64,000 nt of DNA from Marinicella gelatinilytica (GCF_026410405.1 NZ_JAPMLN010000001.1:124001-188000); one strand, 5' to 3'; positions 9,104-18,666 are shown, counted from the stretch's first letter. Numbers and translations: made by a program. The notes: generated by a model not told the origin, from the letters alone.

Positions 9104-12100
9104 ATGTCCATGTTTCAAATTTTATCACGTAACGCCATTCAAGTTTTTGTTATTGCTTGCTTTAGCCTTATTTCAGGCTTGGTTGCAGCGCAAGAAACAT
9201 CATCAGGCACTGCACTTTTACGCTTTGCCGATATCCATCAAGATGCAGTAACCTTTGTCTATGCCGGGGATATTTATATTGCTGATATCAATAACGGTGA
9301 AGCCAAAAGACTAACCTCCGATGTGGGTTTTGAAACCTTTCCTAAATTTTCGCGGGATGGTCAACGCATTGCCTTTTCAGCGGAATACACCGGCACCCGT
9401 CAAGTTTATGTGATGAATAAGGACGGCAGTGAGTTAAAGCAACTGACCTGGTATAACGATGTGGGACCGATGCCGCCACGCGGTGGTTATGATTACCGCA
9501 TTTTAGATTGGTCTGCTGATGACAAAAATGTATTGGTGCGTGCCAATCGCTTGCCGTGGGGCGAGCGCATGGGACAACCTTACTGGGTACCTGTGGATGG
9601 TGGCATGGCGCAGCCTTTAGCGATTCCTGAAACCGGTGGTGGTATGTTATCACCGGATGGCACAAAATATGTGTACACCCCGATTGACCGTGAATTTAGA
9701 ACCTGGAAACGTTACAGCGGTGGCCGTGCCCAGAATGTTTGGGTTTATGATTTAGAAAATAATACCTCAAAACAATTAACCACCAACCCCACCACCGATC
9801 ATCAACCGGTGTGGGTGGGTGATGACATTTACTTTATCAGTGACCGAGATTACCGCTTAAATTTATACCGTTATAACCCTGAGGGTGAACCGGTTAAAGT
9901 TACCAACCATGATGAATATGACAGCTTGTGGGCATCAGCAGGACCAGATTCTATCGTCTATGAAAATGGTGGCTATTTATGGCGTTTTGATCCAAACACA
10001 CAACAAACCAAACAGCTGAATATTCGCATCACCACCAATCAGGAAAACCTGATGGCACAGTATAAAAACGTCAGTGATTATATTGAATCCGGTGATATTT
10101 CTCCGGACGGTAAACGGGTGATGATTGGTGCCCGTGGTGAAATGTTTTCCGTGCCTGCTAAAGATGGTGAAATCAGGAACATCAGTAACACAGCGGCGGC
10201 CCGTGAAATAGCTGTTAAATGGTCACCGAATGGCCGTTATGTGGCTTATTTAAGTGACAAAAGTGGTGAGTATGACGTTTATATTTACGATATAAAATCC
10301 AAACAACATAAACGCATCACCGATGATGGCCATATCTGGCGCTTCGATCTGAAGTGGTCACCTGACAGTGAGAAAATTGCTTTTTCTGATAAAGATCATG
10401 TGCTGTGGTCGGTGGCCATCGATGGCGGTAAGCCGCAACGTCTGGACAGCTCAACCACCAATGACATTGAACATTACCGCTGGTCACCGGACAGCCGTTG
10501 GCTAACGTATACAAAAACAGAGAATACCGGCTTTTCTTCTATTTTTGTCTATGATTTTGATAACAAAAAAGCCCACAAATTAAGCACCGCTGCCTATCAT
10601 GATTATGAGCCGGTGTTTGATGACAGTGGTCAGTACCTGCTGTTTTTATCCAACCGTGATTACAATTTAGCGTTCAGTGCTTATGAGTTTAATTACTTAT
10701 ACACCGATGCCACCCGTGTTTATGCGGCACAATTAACGACGCAATCACCGGCCTTATATCCTTTCAAAAATGACCAAGTCGATTTATCGACTGACAACAA
10801 AGGCAAAGATAAAAAGAAAGACAAAGATAACAAGTCAGTTAAGGTTGCTATAGATTTTGAGGGTTTTAATAATCGCATTACCGCTTTGCCAGCACCGTCC
10901 GGTAATTACCGTGGCTTACAAACTCACGGCGATCAGGTGTTTGTACTGAAACAAAATGACAACAGTGCCACTTTACAATTAATGAGCCTTGACAAAGATG
11001 ATAAGCCTAAAACGGTTATTGCCGGTATTAACAATTACCGCTTAGCCGCTCATGGCGAACACATTCTGTTGCAAAAGGGCAAAAATTTAGCGATTGTCGA
11101 AGCCAAAGCCGATCAATCTATGGATGATTCTCAATTGGACTTAAGCCACTTAGCGATGAACATTGACCCGCAAACCGAATGGCAACAAATGTACAGCGAT
11201 GCCTGGCGCACATTGCGCGATTGGTTCTATGATCCGAATATGCATGGCATGGACTGGACAGCCATAAAGGTTAAATATCAGCCTTTGGTTGATGCCGCCA
11301 CCCACCGCAGTGATTTAGATTATATCCTGGGTGAAATCGCCGGTGAAATGAACTCCGGTCATATTTATGTCAATTCCGGCGATATGCCGAGCGTGAAGCG
11401 CCGGGAAAATGGCTTACTGGGTGCTGAATTTGAGAAACACGCTAGCGGTTACTTTAAGATCAGTAAAATTTTTGCCGGTGAAAACTGGAATAAAGACCGC
11501 TATTCGCCTTTAACTGACGCCGGTGTTAAAGCCGAAGAGGGCGATTATGTGTTGGCCATTAATGGTCACAGCACACAAGAGGTCGCCAATATCTACGAAT
11601 TGCTTGAGCATCAGGCTGATCGAACAGTGACATTGACATTAAATAATAAAGCCAGTGCTAAGGGCAGTTGGCAGGCGGATGTCAAAACCATTACCTCCGA
11701 AGGTGAGTTGCGTTATTTGAACTGGGTGAATGAGCGCCGTGCCATGGTGGATAAACTATCTGATGGTCGCATCGGCTATGTGCATTTACCGAATACCGCG
11801 ATTGAAGGTAATCGAGAATTGTTTAAGCAAATGTTACCGCAAATTGGTAAAGACGCTTTGATTATTGATGACCGTTACAATGGTGGTGGCTTTATCCCCG
11901 ACCGCATGATTGAACTGTTGTCTCGCAAAACCTTGAGTTATTGGAAGCGCCGCAATTTGGATATTAACAGTATGGCCACACCGATGATTGCCCATGATGG
12001 TCCTAAGGTGATGCTCACCAATGGTTTATCCAGTTCCGGTGGTGATGCCTTACCGTATTACTTCCGTAAAATGAATTTAGGCAAAATCATTGGCACCCGA

Positions 12101-12373
12101 ACCTGGGGTGGTTTAATTGGTATCAGCGGCAATCCAGGCTTGGCTGATGGTGGTTCTGTGATTGCCTCCACCTTCCGTTTTATGGATACCGAAGGCAATT
12201 GGGCCGTTGAAAACGAAGGTGTAACTCCGGATATCGAAGTCATTGACCGCCCGGAATTAATTGCCAAAGGCCAGGATCCAACCTTAGAACGCGGTGTTGA
12301 AGAGCTGTTAAAAGAACTCAAAACCAATCCCCGCAGCACCATTCAATCACCCCCGGAACCGACTGAGTTTTAA
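9104..12373 (+). CDS. Tricorn-type S41 serine protease with beta-propeller domains
   Basis: This 1089-residue exported protein resembles tricorn protease homologues, which degrade peptides in a large multidomain shell. After a signal peptide (cleavage probably near LVAAQ) come WD40/PD40-type propeller repeats such as SRDGQRIAFSAEYTGTRQVY and SPDGKRVMIGARGE, filling about residues 35-520. A charged linker (KGKDKKKDKDNKS, about 566-578) follows, then the tricorn C1 helical region, a PDZ domain (about 780-860) and the S41 core. Likely catalytic residues are His753 in GEMNSGH, Ser978 in GLSSSGGD and the Glu of ENEGVTPDIEV. The position that holds the substrate-selecting Asp in archaeal tricorn appears to be Gly979, so P1 preference may differ. 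The signal peptide suggests periplasmic action. Confidence 0.9.
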   Translation: MSMFQILSRNAIQVFVIACFSLISGLVAAQETSSGTALLRFADIHQDAVTFVYAGDIYIADINNGEAKRLTSDVGFETFPKFSRDGQRIAFSAEYTGTRQVYVMNKDGSELKQLTWYNDVGPMPPRGGYDYRILDWSADDKNVLVRANRLPWGERMGQPYWVPVDGGMAQPLAIPETGGGMLSPDGTKYVYTPIDREFRTWKRYSGGRAQNVWVYDLENNTSKQLTTNPTTDHQPVWVGDDIYFISDRDYRLNLYRYNPEGEPVKVTNHDEYDSLWASAGPDSIVYENGGYLWRFDPNTQQTKQLNIRITTNQENLMAQYKNVSDYIESGDISPDGKRVMIGARGEMFSVPAKDGEIRNISNTAAAREIAVKWSPNGRYVAYLSDKSGEYDVYIYDIKSKQHKRITDDGHIWRFDLKWSPDSEKIAFSDKDHVLWSVAIDGGKPQRLDSSTTNDIEHYRWSPDSRWLTYTKTENTGFSSIFVYDFDNKKAHKLSTAAYHDYEPVFDDSGQYLLFLSNRDYNLAFSAYEFNYLYTDATRVYAAQLTTQSPALYPFKNDQVDLSTDNKGKDKKKDKDNKSVKVAIDFEGFNNRITALPAPSGNYRGLQTHGDQVFVLKQNDNSATLQLMSLDKDDKPKTVIAGINNYRLAAHGEHILLQKGKNLAIVEAKADQSMDDSQLDLSHLAMNIDPQTEWQQMYSDAWRTLRDWFYDPNMHGMDWTAIKVKYQPLVDAATHRSDLDYILGEIAGEMNSGHIYVNSGDMPSVKRRENGLLGAEFEKHASGYFKISKIFAGENWNKDRYSPLTDAGVKAEEGDYVLAINGHSTQEVANIYELLEHQADRTVTLTLNNKASAKGSWQADVKTITSEGELRYLNWVNERRAMVDKLSDGRIGYVHLPNTAIEGNRELFKQMLPQIGKDALIIDDRYNGGGFIPDRMIELLSRKTLSYWKRRNLDINSMATPMIAHDGPKVMLTNGLSSSGGDALPYYFRKMNLGKIIGTRTWGGLIGISGNPGLADGGSVIASTFRFMDTEGNWAVENEGVTPDIEVIDRPELIAKGQDPTLERGVEELLKELKTNPRSTIQSPPEPTEF

Positions 12374-12384
12374 AACAATAAATT

Positions 12385-12420
12385 TAACCGGCAACCCTCA
12401 ATTTTTGAGGTTGCCGGTTA
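12385..12420 (+). terminator. Hairpin after the tricorn-type protease gene
   Basis: TAACCGGCAA (12385-12394) pairs with TTGCCGGTTA (12411-12420), and inner CCTCA pairs with TGAGG after one bulged C, giving a 15-bp stem with a short A/T loop only 12 bases past the stop. No T run follows, so termination may be bidirectional or the hairpin may instead protect the 3' end. Confidence 0.5.
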
Positions 12421-12474
12421 AGTTCTCAAGTAATAGCTGTTCGCAAACACATTTTGTAAGGTCCAAGACCCTTT

Positions 12475-12628
12475 AAAGACGCTGGATGCCGGCCTGCGCC
12501 GGCAAGGGTAGTTGAGTTGAACGAGAAATATGTTATTAAAACCAGTTGAGTTTCAATATTTTTTACTGAATACAATCAACCTAAACAGAACATTTACTTG
12601 CCGGCGCAGGCCGGCATCCAGCGTCTTT
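12475..12628. repeat. Inverted pair of CCGGC hairpin repeats (pair B)
   Basis: The left element at 12475-12508 and right element at 12597-12628 are inverted copies of one unit: an outer arm (GACGCTGGAT) followed by a hairpin TGCCGGC-CTGC-GCCGGCA. The roughly 88 bases between them are AT-rich. Together with the terminator hairpin this pair fills most of the 316-base gene-free stretch 12374-12689. I see no gene there. The rest of that stretch is AT-rich leader for the next gene. Confidence 0.85.
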
Positions 12629-12689
12629 TGCGATGCACTTAATGATAAGTCGTTTAAAAATTGGGATTATTTGCTGGTAAACTACGAAC

Positions 12690-13151
12690 ATGCCTAGTCA
12701 CTCACAAGAAACCCAAAACAGTCGTAAATTTGCTGTTGGCAATGCCTTTATTGCTTGTGTTTTAGCGGTTGTACTACTGGCTTTTGTCATGCCAATAGGG
12801 ATTGTTATTTTTAGTTTTATTGATGGTGGTGGAATCAATATTTTTAGTATTGATTTTCTATCTACCTATTTCATGATAAGCCTATTTTTTGGATTTTATG
12901 GTCTGATTTTATCAACTGTATTGGGTGTTCCTACGTTGTTGGTAGCGAATCACTTACGACTTAACCATCCTCTTTTATTGTTTGTCGTTGGAAGTATCTA
13001 TGTGATATTAATCCTTGCGGTGTTTGCGGGTGGTTTTGACTTTATTTATAAATCAGCGTTAATTTGGTTTTATATTTTTTGTGGCGGTATCTGTGGTTTT
13101 CTCGCCAGTTATCTATTTAACAAAAAATGCCAACAACAATTGGCTGATTAA
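12690..13151 (+). CDS. Hypothetical four-helix membrane protein
   Basis: The 153-residue product has about four hydrophobic helices (near residues 20-45, 55-80, 92-115 and 120-145) with short polar ends, and a soluble N-terminal stretch of about 15 residues (MPSHSQETQNSRKF). No cysteine pairs, charged membrane residues or catalytic motifs give a function, and I do not recognise the family. It is followed 27 bases later by the DMT permease gene on the same strand, so the two may be cotranscribed. It stands directly after repeat pair B. Confidence 0.65.
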   Translation: MPSHSQETQNSRKFAVGNAFIACVLAVVLLAFVMPIGIVIFSFIDGGGINIFSIDFLSTYFMISLFFGFYGLILSTVLGVPTLLVANHLRLNHPLLLFVVGSIYVILILAVFAGGFDFIYKSALIWFYIFCGGICGFLASYLFNKKCQQQLAD

Positions 13152-13178
13152 CATCAAATTCATTGGACGATAACCTCT

Positions 13179-14066
13179 ATGGATAAATTAAAGGGCATTC
13201 TTTTTGTTGCTTTTGGTGCGGCCAGTTACGGCTTGTTGGCGACCATGGTGAAGGTCGCTAATTTGCAAGGTTTGTCCACGGCGATGCTGACTTTTTATCA
13301 GTATCTCTTGGGTTTTTTAGTGCTTTCCTTGGCGGCTTATCATGTTGTGCGAAAGAAACCACCGGCCTTTCAACGCGGTGATAAGCGGTCTTTGATTTTA
13401 TTTGGTTCTTCTTTGGGCTTTACCAGCAGTCTCTATTATCTATCGATTCAATATGTGCCGGTTTCAGTGGCCATTATCCTTTTGATGCAAACCATCTGGA
13501 TGGGTGTGGTGGTGGAGTTGTTGATCAGCCGGCAAAAACCGCAGGCGTTAAAAATTATTGGTGCTTTGGTGGTGTTAATCGGGACCTTTTTAGCGGTGGA
13601 TGCCTTTGATAATCTGGATCAGCTCAATTTAACCGGTGTATTTTATGGTGTTGCGGCAGCTGTTTCCTTTACCGTAACACTGACTGCCACCAACCGCATT
13701 GCCACCCATCTACCTAACATCATTCGCAGTCAGTATATGGTTTTGGGCGGTGTTTTGGCGGTGCTATTATTCTGGAACTTCAATCTCATCAGTTCTGAAA
13801 TTTTCAACCCTAAAACCTTCACTTTTGGTTTATTTTTGGCGCTTTTTGGTACCTTGATCCCACCCATTATGTTCAACAAGGGCTTTCCCATTATCGGTAT
13901 TGGCCTTGGCACTATTCTCACCGCCATCGAAATTCCTGTTTCCATGCTCTCGGCTAATTGGTTATTACAGGAAGAACTTAACGCAATTCAGTGGTTGGGT
14001 GTGGCCATTATCATCATCGCTGTGGTGATTATTAATTACCGACACTTAAACGCGAAAGAAGTCTAA
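13179..14066 (+). CDS. EamA/DMT-superfamily permease
   Basis: The 295-residue protein has ten predicted membrane helices arranged as two EamA repeats (about residues 3-135 and 150-290), the layout of drug/metabolite transporters such as RhaT and YdcZ relatives. It opens with KGILFVAFGAASYGLLATMVK, in which a glycine-rich first helix is typical. The second repeat contains LFGTLIPPIMFNKGFPIIG, fitting the conserved helix-loop region. The substrate cannot be predicted, although amino acids or their derivatives are common for this superfamily. It converges on the HIT gene, with a four-base overlap of the two 3' ends. Confidence 0.85.
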   Translation: MDKLKGILFVAFGAASYGLLATMVKVANLQGLSTAMLTFYQYLLGFLVLSLAAYHVVRKKPPAFQRGDKRSLILFGSSLGFTSSLYYLSIQYVPVSVAIILLMQTIWMGVVVELLISRQKPQALKIIGALVVLIGTFLAVDAFDNLDQLNLTGVFYGVAAAVSFTVTLTATNRIATHLPNIIRSQYMVLGGVLAVLLFWNFNLISSEIFNPKTFTFGLFLALFGTLIPPIMFNKGFPIIGIGLGTILTAIEIPVSMLSANWLLQEELNAIQWLGVAIIIIAVVIINYRHLNAKEV

Positions 14067-14488
14067 TTCTGCTGTGACTCAATGGCTTGTTGTAATTTAA
14101 GCTTAAAGTCATCAAGCTTTTCTTGAGAATAGGGTTTATCAGGTAGTTCACGCCCCCAAACCACATCCGGCCATAAAGGATCTTTGCGATTTCGACCAAT
14201 GACATGAACATGAAGCTGCTGCACCACATTACCGATGGCGGCAAAGTTGATTTTCTCGCTGCCATGATGTTGCTTAAAATAGTGACCAATAACTCGGCCT
14301 AATTGGCTGATTTCCAATTGCCGTTCTATCGGTAAATCACAATATTCAATCTCATCGGTCCGCGGAATAATAATCACCCAGGGCAGGCTGGCGTTCTTGT
14401 GTAATCTAAAATGACAATGTTGCCAGTCGAAGAGGGCATGGCTATCGGCCAGCAGTCTTGAATCCAATGAAAAGTATTGATTAGTCAT
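14063..14488 (-). CDS. HIT-family hydrolase with a Gln-variant histidine triad
   Basis: HIT proteins hydrolyse or transfer nucleotidyl groups, often on dinucleoside polyphosphates or AMP conjugates. From the chosen start the protein has 141 residues, with the motif Q91-L-H93-V-H95-V-I. The first His of the classical H-x-H-x-H triad is Gln, and the catalytic second and third His remain. The following NRKDPLWPDVVWG is characteristic of a proteobacterial subgroup. An earlier in-frame ATG at 14524 would add 12 residues, but the start at 14488 fits the family N-terminus (SLDSRLLADSHAL) better. Neither start has a clear ribosome binding site. Its 3' end overlaps the permease gene by four bases. Confidence 0.85.
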   Translation of the reverse strand: MTNQYFSLDSRLLADSHALFDWQHCHFRLHKNASLPWVIIIPRTDEIEYCDLPIERQLEISQLGRVIGHYFKQHHGSEKINFAAIGNVVQQLHVHVIGRNRKDPLWPDVVWGRELPDKPYSQEKLDDFKLKLQQAIESQQN

Positions 14489-14568
14489 AATAACTATTTT
14501 ACTGAGCGATGACTCAAATGTCATGTTTTTATCAGTACGTGAATGATTCAGGAAACGGATTGTTTTCT

Positions 14569-14596
14569 GTCAGTGTGAAGCGTTATGCTTTGTTAG
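14569..14596 (+). promoter_or_regulatory. Possible fifth copy of the GGCAGT-N16-TGTTTA promoter element
   Basis: GTCAGT (14569-14574), exactly 16 bases, then TGTTAG (14591-14596) lies 21 bases before the LRR lipoprotein start. It differs from the four better copies at one base of the -35-like box and two bases of the -10-like box, but the 16-base gap is preserved and the downstream gene also encodes an exported protein. Confidence 0.35.
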
Positions 14597-14616
14597 TGTC
14601 TTAAAGAGAGGTTTTT

Positions 14617-16044
14617 ATGCGACAATCATGTAAGGTGCTACTGATGGTTTTTGGATTGGGTCATTTATTGTCATGCGGACAAAGCAACCAGTTGAGTGGC
14701 TGGTTGGACAATGATAAGAAACTGTCTCAAGATGACGCGTCGATGATGTCCCTATGGTTAATGGATAACGGTTTAAATGCCGAAGCGTTTTCAGTATCAG
14801 AACCACCCAAAGGTCACAGCGGTGAGTTTTCAGTGATTGTGGCTGATCGACACATTCAATCTATCAGAGCCAAGGGTGCCAACAGCTTGAAAGGTTTGTC
14901 ACAGTTGCCTGCATTGGCTGCATTGGAGCTCAACAACGTTAAAAAAGCAGATTTATCTGACTGCCCAAACCAAATCAAATCACTCAGGGTTTCAGGTAGT
15001 AAATTGGCAGTATTAGACGGCGTCCAAAGCTGTCAACAATTAGAAAAGATCAAAGTCGTTCACAGCGCGGTGACTTCAATGGCACCCTTATTGACTTTGC
15101 CACAACTCACCTCGATTAAAATTAACTTCAGTCAACTGACATCGGTTGAGATTGCGCACAAAGCACCGATGTTAAATTTTTTGGATTTAAGCCACAACCA
15201 AATCAGTCACTTTGTCATACGCGCTGACCTACCGCAGTTAGAAATACTGGTTTTGGATAACAACCAACTCACAAACTGGGCACACAATAACCACACCCCG
15301 ACTTTGGAGGCTATATCTCTGTCAAATAACCAGATTGAAGACCTTGAAACAGTTGCGCCGATTAACAGCGTAAAGCGCATCACCTTAAAGAACAATCCAT
15401 TGCATAACTTGACGGCTTTAACTGAGTGGCCAAATTTAAAGACCATCGATTTTGACGGTACATTGTCAGACCCATCAGCACCTATAAACCGTAAAATCAG
15501 TCAGTTAAGCGGCCCGCTTGAATTACAAATAGCCGAAGCTGAATACCTCAGGGAAAGCTTTTTAAAGAACGCAGAGTTTATCGAGCATTTATCCCAATCA
15601 ACCGGTGGCAATGCTTATGGTGTGAGCAAAAACATCAGCAGTCATTTTAATCTTCACAAGAATCCCAAGGTATCGGGCGCTATCCGCATTGATACCCTGA
15701 ATGGGCTGATGCGCCTTCAGGTAACCAAAACTGACGATATTTTACAGTACCACAGAAAAATTGTGATGCAAGGTCAGGCCACTGTTGAACAAGGACAATT
15801 GATCATTTACAGTCCCATCGAAACAGACTTTTGGGACATGGCCAAATTGTTTGTTGATACACCCATAAAACAAAGGCCTCAAGACCGGGATGATTTAGTC
15901 ATAAAAGGATTTATCGTTCATCGGGTGACACCCGGTGAACCACATGAATTCAGAGCCAATCTGATAGCAATGGCGGGCATTTATTTTTTGTTGCTCGGTT
16001 CGGAACAGGGTGAGGTGTCCGGTATAAAACTTGAGTTTAATTAA
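14617..16044 (+). CDS. Leucine-rich-repeat lipoprotein
   Basis: The 475-residue protein starts with a lipoprotein signal (MRQSCKVLLMVFGLGHLLSC, lipobox LLSC, lipidated Cys at 20). Residues about 70-280 carry a run of leucine-rich repeats of roughly 20-22 residues, for example LEILVLDNNQLTNW and LEAISLSNNQIEDL, the L-x-x-L-x-L-x-x-N-x-L pattern of a protein-binding horseshoe. The last 190 residues show no motif I recognise. It probably sits in the outer membrane and binds protein or glycan partners. A GAGAGG ribosome binding site precedes the ATG. A small unknown gene follows after three bases and is probably cotranscribed. Confidence 0.85.
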   Translation: MRQSCKVLLMVFGLGHLLSCGQSNQLSGWLDNDKKLSQDDASMMSLWLMDNGLNAEAFSVSEPPKGHSGEFSVIVADRHIQSIRAKGANSLKGLSQLPALAALELNNVKKADLSDCPNQIKSLRVSGSKLAVLDGVQSCQQLEKIKVVHSAVTSMAPLLTLPQLTSIKINFSQLTSVEIAHKAPMLNFLDLSHNQISHFVIRADLPQLEILVLDNNQLTNWAHNNHTPTLEAISLSNNQIEDLETVAPINSVKRITLKNNPLHNLTALTEWPNLKTIDFDGTLSDPSAPINRKISQLSGPLELQIAEAEYLRESFLKNAEFIEHLSQSTGGNAYGVSKNISSHFNLHKNPKVSGAIRIDTLNGLMRLQVTKTDDILQYHRKIVMQGQATVEQGQLIIYSPIETDFWDMAKLFVDTPIKQRPQDRDDLVIKGFIVHRVTPGEPHEFRANLIAMAGIYFLLLGSEQGEVSGIKLEFN

Positions 16045-16047
16045 ATC

Positions 16048-16437
16048 ATGAGTACTTTTGTTTGTGCGTTTATCGAATACCAAAGCGATGACTGTTGGCA
16101 ATTAGTTGAAGCCATTGAGCTGGCAGAAAGAGAGCCGCCTTATAACTTTGCGCCACCTTCCTGGGGCGAATACAACTTCAAAATTTACTACCAGCAATCG
16201 GGTGAAAAAGATTTACCTGATGACCTCAGTGTTGGACTGACGAAAATCATAGCAAAGCAATTAAATAAGTTTGATGATGAAGCATTAAACCGGCCATCAT
16301 GGATGTCATTGGAAGAACTGCTTGAATTCTTTGAGTCAGATATGGATTGTCAATACGCCCATTTTGATTTGGATTACCTACAACAGCTTTATGACATATT
16401 GAATGCAGACATCCGTGTGGTGTTTTGGGCTGAGTGA
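16048..16437 (+). CDS. Hypothetical acidic cytoplasmic protein
   Basis: This 129-residue protein has no signal peptide or membrane segment and is strongly acidic, with aromatic-rich motifs (PPYNFAPPSWGEYNFKIYY, then SLEELLEFFESDMD). I do not recognise a family. It begins three bases after the LRR lipoprotein stop, which suggests cotranscription. The composition resembles immunity-type or partner-type small proteins, but nothing in the sequence proves such a role. Confidence 0.65.
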   Translation: MSTFVCAFIEYQSDDCWQLVEAIELAEREPPYNFAPPSWGEYNFKIYYQQSGEKDLPDDLSVGLTKIIAKQLNKFDDEALNRPSWMSLEELLEFFESDMDCQYAHFDLDYLQQLYDILNADIRVVFWAE

Positions 16438-16520
16438 TTAATTAATTGTTAGACACATCGAAACTAAGCTTTCTCAGTTAATCGTCTATACATAACATGT
16501 TATTTTATTCATTACAAAAA

Positions 16521-16556
16521 AATGGGTCACATCCTTGATAACCCATTCGGAGAGAA
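16521..16556. repeat. Hairpin and 3' flank shared by two tandem beta-helix genes (copy 1)
   Basis: AATGGGT (16521-16527) and ACCCATT (16541-16547) can pair around CACATCCTTGATA. The block continues with CGGAGAGAACGATT. A closely similar block stands at 18954-18995, in the same position just after the stop codon of the neighbouring paralogue. It lies about ten bases beyond the stop of the 16567-18666 gene and may act as its terminator. Confidence 0.6.
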
Positions 16557-16566
16557 CGATTGAGAT

Positions 16567-18666
16567 TTATTCAAAATCATCTTTAAAAATAATGTCAGGA
16601 TCTTGCATTAAAAACAGGTCAACGGTTCGATCGCTTGAACCCATGACGACTTTGCAAACGCCGTTAGTTGATATGGCATCACAACCCAGCCAGGTGTCTA
16701 TCACAGTGTCTTCGCCCAGTTCAGCAGTTAAATTGACCACATCATTTTCAACAAAATCAGCAAAACAGTTTCGACCACAATGAATCCCAGCCGGTGCACT
16801 GACGATGGTGGCGCTTAAACCGGGTTCATTGGCGAATTTTCTGGTGGTTAATCGGATGGGCTTAACCACTGTTGCAAATTCAGCGGTGACTGTTTTGGCC
16901 GTATTCATGGTCACTTCACAGGTGGTATCTCCACTGCAAGCACCAGCCCATTGGATAAAGGTACTGTCGGCGTTTGGTGTAGCGGTTAATGTGTGAGTTT
17001 GGTTCTGGGTGATGCCCCATTCACAAGCTGTTTCAGACGAACCACAATCCACATCCAATGCAAACAGGTCAATCGCACCTTCGCCATCACCGGCGAAATT
17101 CAGCGTTAATTTATGTGCATCAGGACTTTCAACCGCGCCCAAGTCACACAAAGCCACACCATCACCATCGCCATCATGTGGTCGGCCTTCGCCAGAAAAA
17201 TCATCACCGGTACAACTGAACTGATCCAACCACGGGCTGTCAGGTTTCAACGGCATTGAATGCACCACACCGCCATAATCCGCCAATGGCAGCAAGCCTA
17301 TGCTGGCACCTGAAAAATCATTCACATCCGGGGCACAATCACCACTGCCGTGATGGACATTACCACCCAGAGAAACAATGGTTGAACTGGTATCACTTTT
17401 GAAACAATCATCTGTTAAGGCCGCTTGATTGAAAAGGTTGTTGGCCATACTAATTTGGGTCGTGCTGTCGGTAAAACTACTGCCCCCAAGCAGAAACCCC
17501 TCATTGTCAGTGAATGTGTTTTGTTTTAAATTTATCTCAAAGATTGGAACTTGAATGGTTTCATTGGTATTCAGCACAACCATCGTAGGTGTTTCGGCAT
17601 TATTGTTAGTAGGTACATTGTTAGCAAATATGTTGTTTTCGAATAGGGTGTTGGATTCATTGATGTCAATGAGCCCATCAAGATTGAATGTTTTATTGTT
17701 TAAAAACAGATTTCGACTGATGGTGGCTGGCTTGGTGATAATGCTTATGGCATTGCCGGTATTTGCAGTAAATGATGAGGCAGTGATTGATGCGGGATAA
17801 TAGGTGTTTGTATCTGTTGAATAAGGAGTTCTTAACTCTAAAACCGTTCGATGACTTAAACTTTGATTCCCAGAAAAGCGACTGTTTTCAATCAATACAG
17901 GTATATCACCAATAACCGACATGGCAGAGCCTTTTTGACTGGTCTGATTATCTATAAAATCGGTATTGATAATGTGTACTTCTTGACCTGAGTAAAGGGC
18001 ACTATTGAATGCCGACAAAATATAAACAGCACCACCATTAGAGTTTCCAGAACTGGTGGTGTTTTGACTGAAAGTACTGTCAGTTATAATCACATCTAAG
18101 ACACCTCTGATTGAAATGGCACCTCCATCTGAACTTGATACGTTATTGGTGAATGTTGAGCCATTAACCACCAATGCTTCAGAGTTATTCTGTGGTCCCG
18201 GAAAATAGACAGCGCCAAAACCCGAATTACCCACAAACTGCATCGATTCAAGTATTAAGGCATCAACCAGAGAAACTTTTAATCCCGCTGATCGACCGCC
18301 CACAATCCTAAACCCTTCTAACATCACATTATCGAGGGTATTAATTTCTATCAATACACCATTGAAACTTGGTGCAGGTTTTATTGCCAATGTATCGGGT
18401 CCTTCGATATGTACATCGCTGGTGATACTTAGTGTACTTTCTATCAAGATTTCATCATTCGCTATAAAAAGCACAATATAGTCATCACCCAGACCTTTGG
18501 CACAACCATTAAAAACAATGTCTTGATTTGCAGCCACCAGGGCTTCACGCAACGTACAGTCAGAATCGTCAGCCACCACATCGGCCGTGCTGTTAACGAA
18601 TATCACATTGGCCTGGGTTACCCCACTGAATACGATTAAATAAAATATTGAAACTAAATACTTCAT
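16567..18666 (-). CDS. Secreted right-handed beta-helix protein with CSLREA N-terminus and C-terminal tail
   Basis: The 699-residue protein is exported (signal peptide ending near GVTQANV). Directly after it comes a CSLREA-type segment (DSDCTLREALVAANQD, about 35-50). Residues about 75-460 show repeated short strands with Asn/Ser/Gly turns, the pattern of a parallel beta-helix (pectate-lyase-like or polymorphic adhesin-like) fold. About 525-600 holds a repeat of the FIQWAGACSGDTTCEVTM type, followed by a cysteine-containing repeat. The protein ends in IIFKDDFE, a tail shared with two neighbours. No catalytic residues can be assigned, so it may be an adhesin, glycan-binding or structural surface protein. 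A TTGGCAGT-N16-TGTTTA element stands 34 bases before the ATG, with GAGGTGA as ribosome binding site. It is a close paralogue of 19007-20905. Confidence 0.85.
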   Translation of the reverse strand: MKYLVSIFYLIVFSGVTQANVIFVNSTADVVADDSDCTLREALVAANQDIVFNGCAKGLGDDYIVLFIANDEILIESTLSITSDVHIEGPDTLAIKPAPSFNGVLIEINTLDNVMLEGFRIVGGRSAGLKVSLVDALILESMQFVGNSGFGAVYFPGPQNNSEALVVNGSTFTNNVSSSDGGAISIRGVLDVIITDSTFSQNTTSSGNSNGGAVYILSAFNSALYSGQEVHIINTDFIDNQTSQKGSAMSVIGDIPVLIENSRFSGNQSLSHRTVLELRTPYSTDTNTYYPASITASSFTANTGNAISIITKPATISRNLFLNNKTFNLDGLIDINESNTLFENNIFANNVPTNNNAETPTMVVLNTNETIQVPIFEINLKQNTFTDNEGFLLGGSSFTDSTTQISMANNLFNQAALTDDCFKSDTSSTIVSLGGNVHHGSGDCAPDVNDFSGASIGLLPLADYGGVVHSMPLKPDSPWLDQFSCTGDDFSGEGRPHDGDGDGVALCDLGAVESPDAHKLTLNFAGDGEGAIDLFALDVDCGSSETACEWGITQNQTHTLTATPNADSTFIQWAGACSGDTTCEVTMNTAKTVTAEFATVVKPIRLTTRKFANEPGLSATIVSAPAGIHCGRNCFADFVENDVVNLTAELGEDTVIDTWLGCDAISTNGVCKVVMGSSDRTVDLFLMQDPDIIFKDDFE

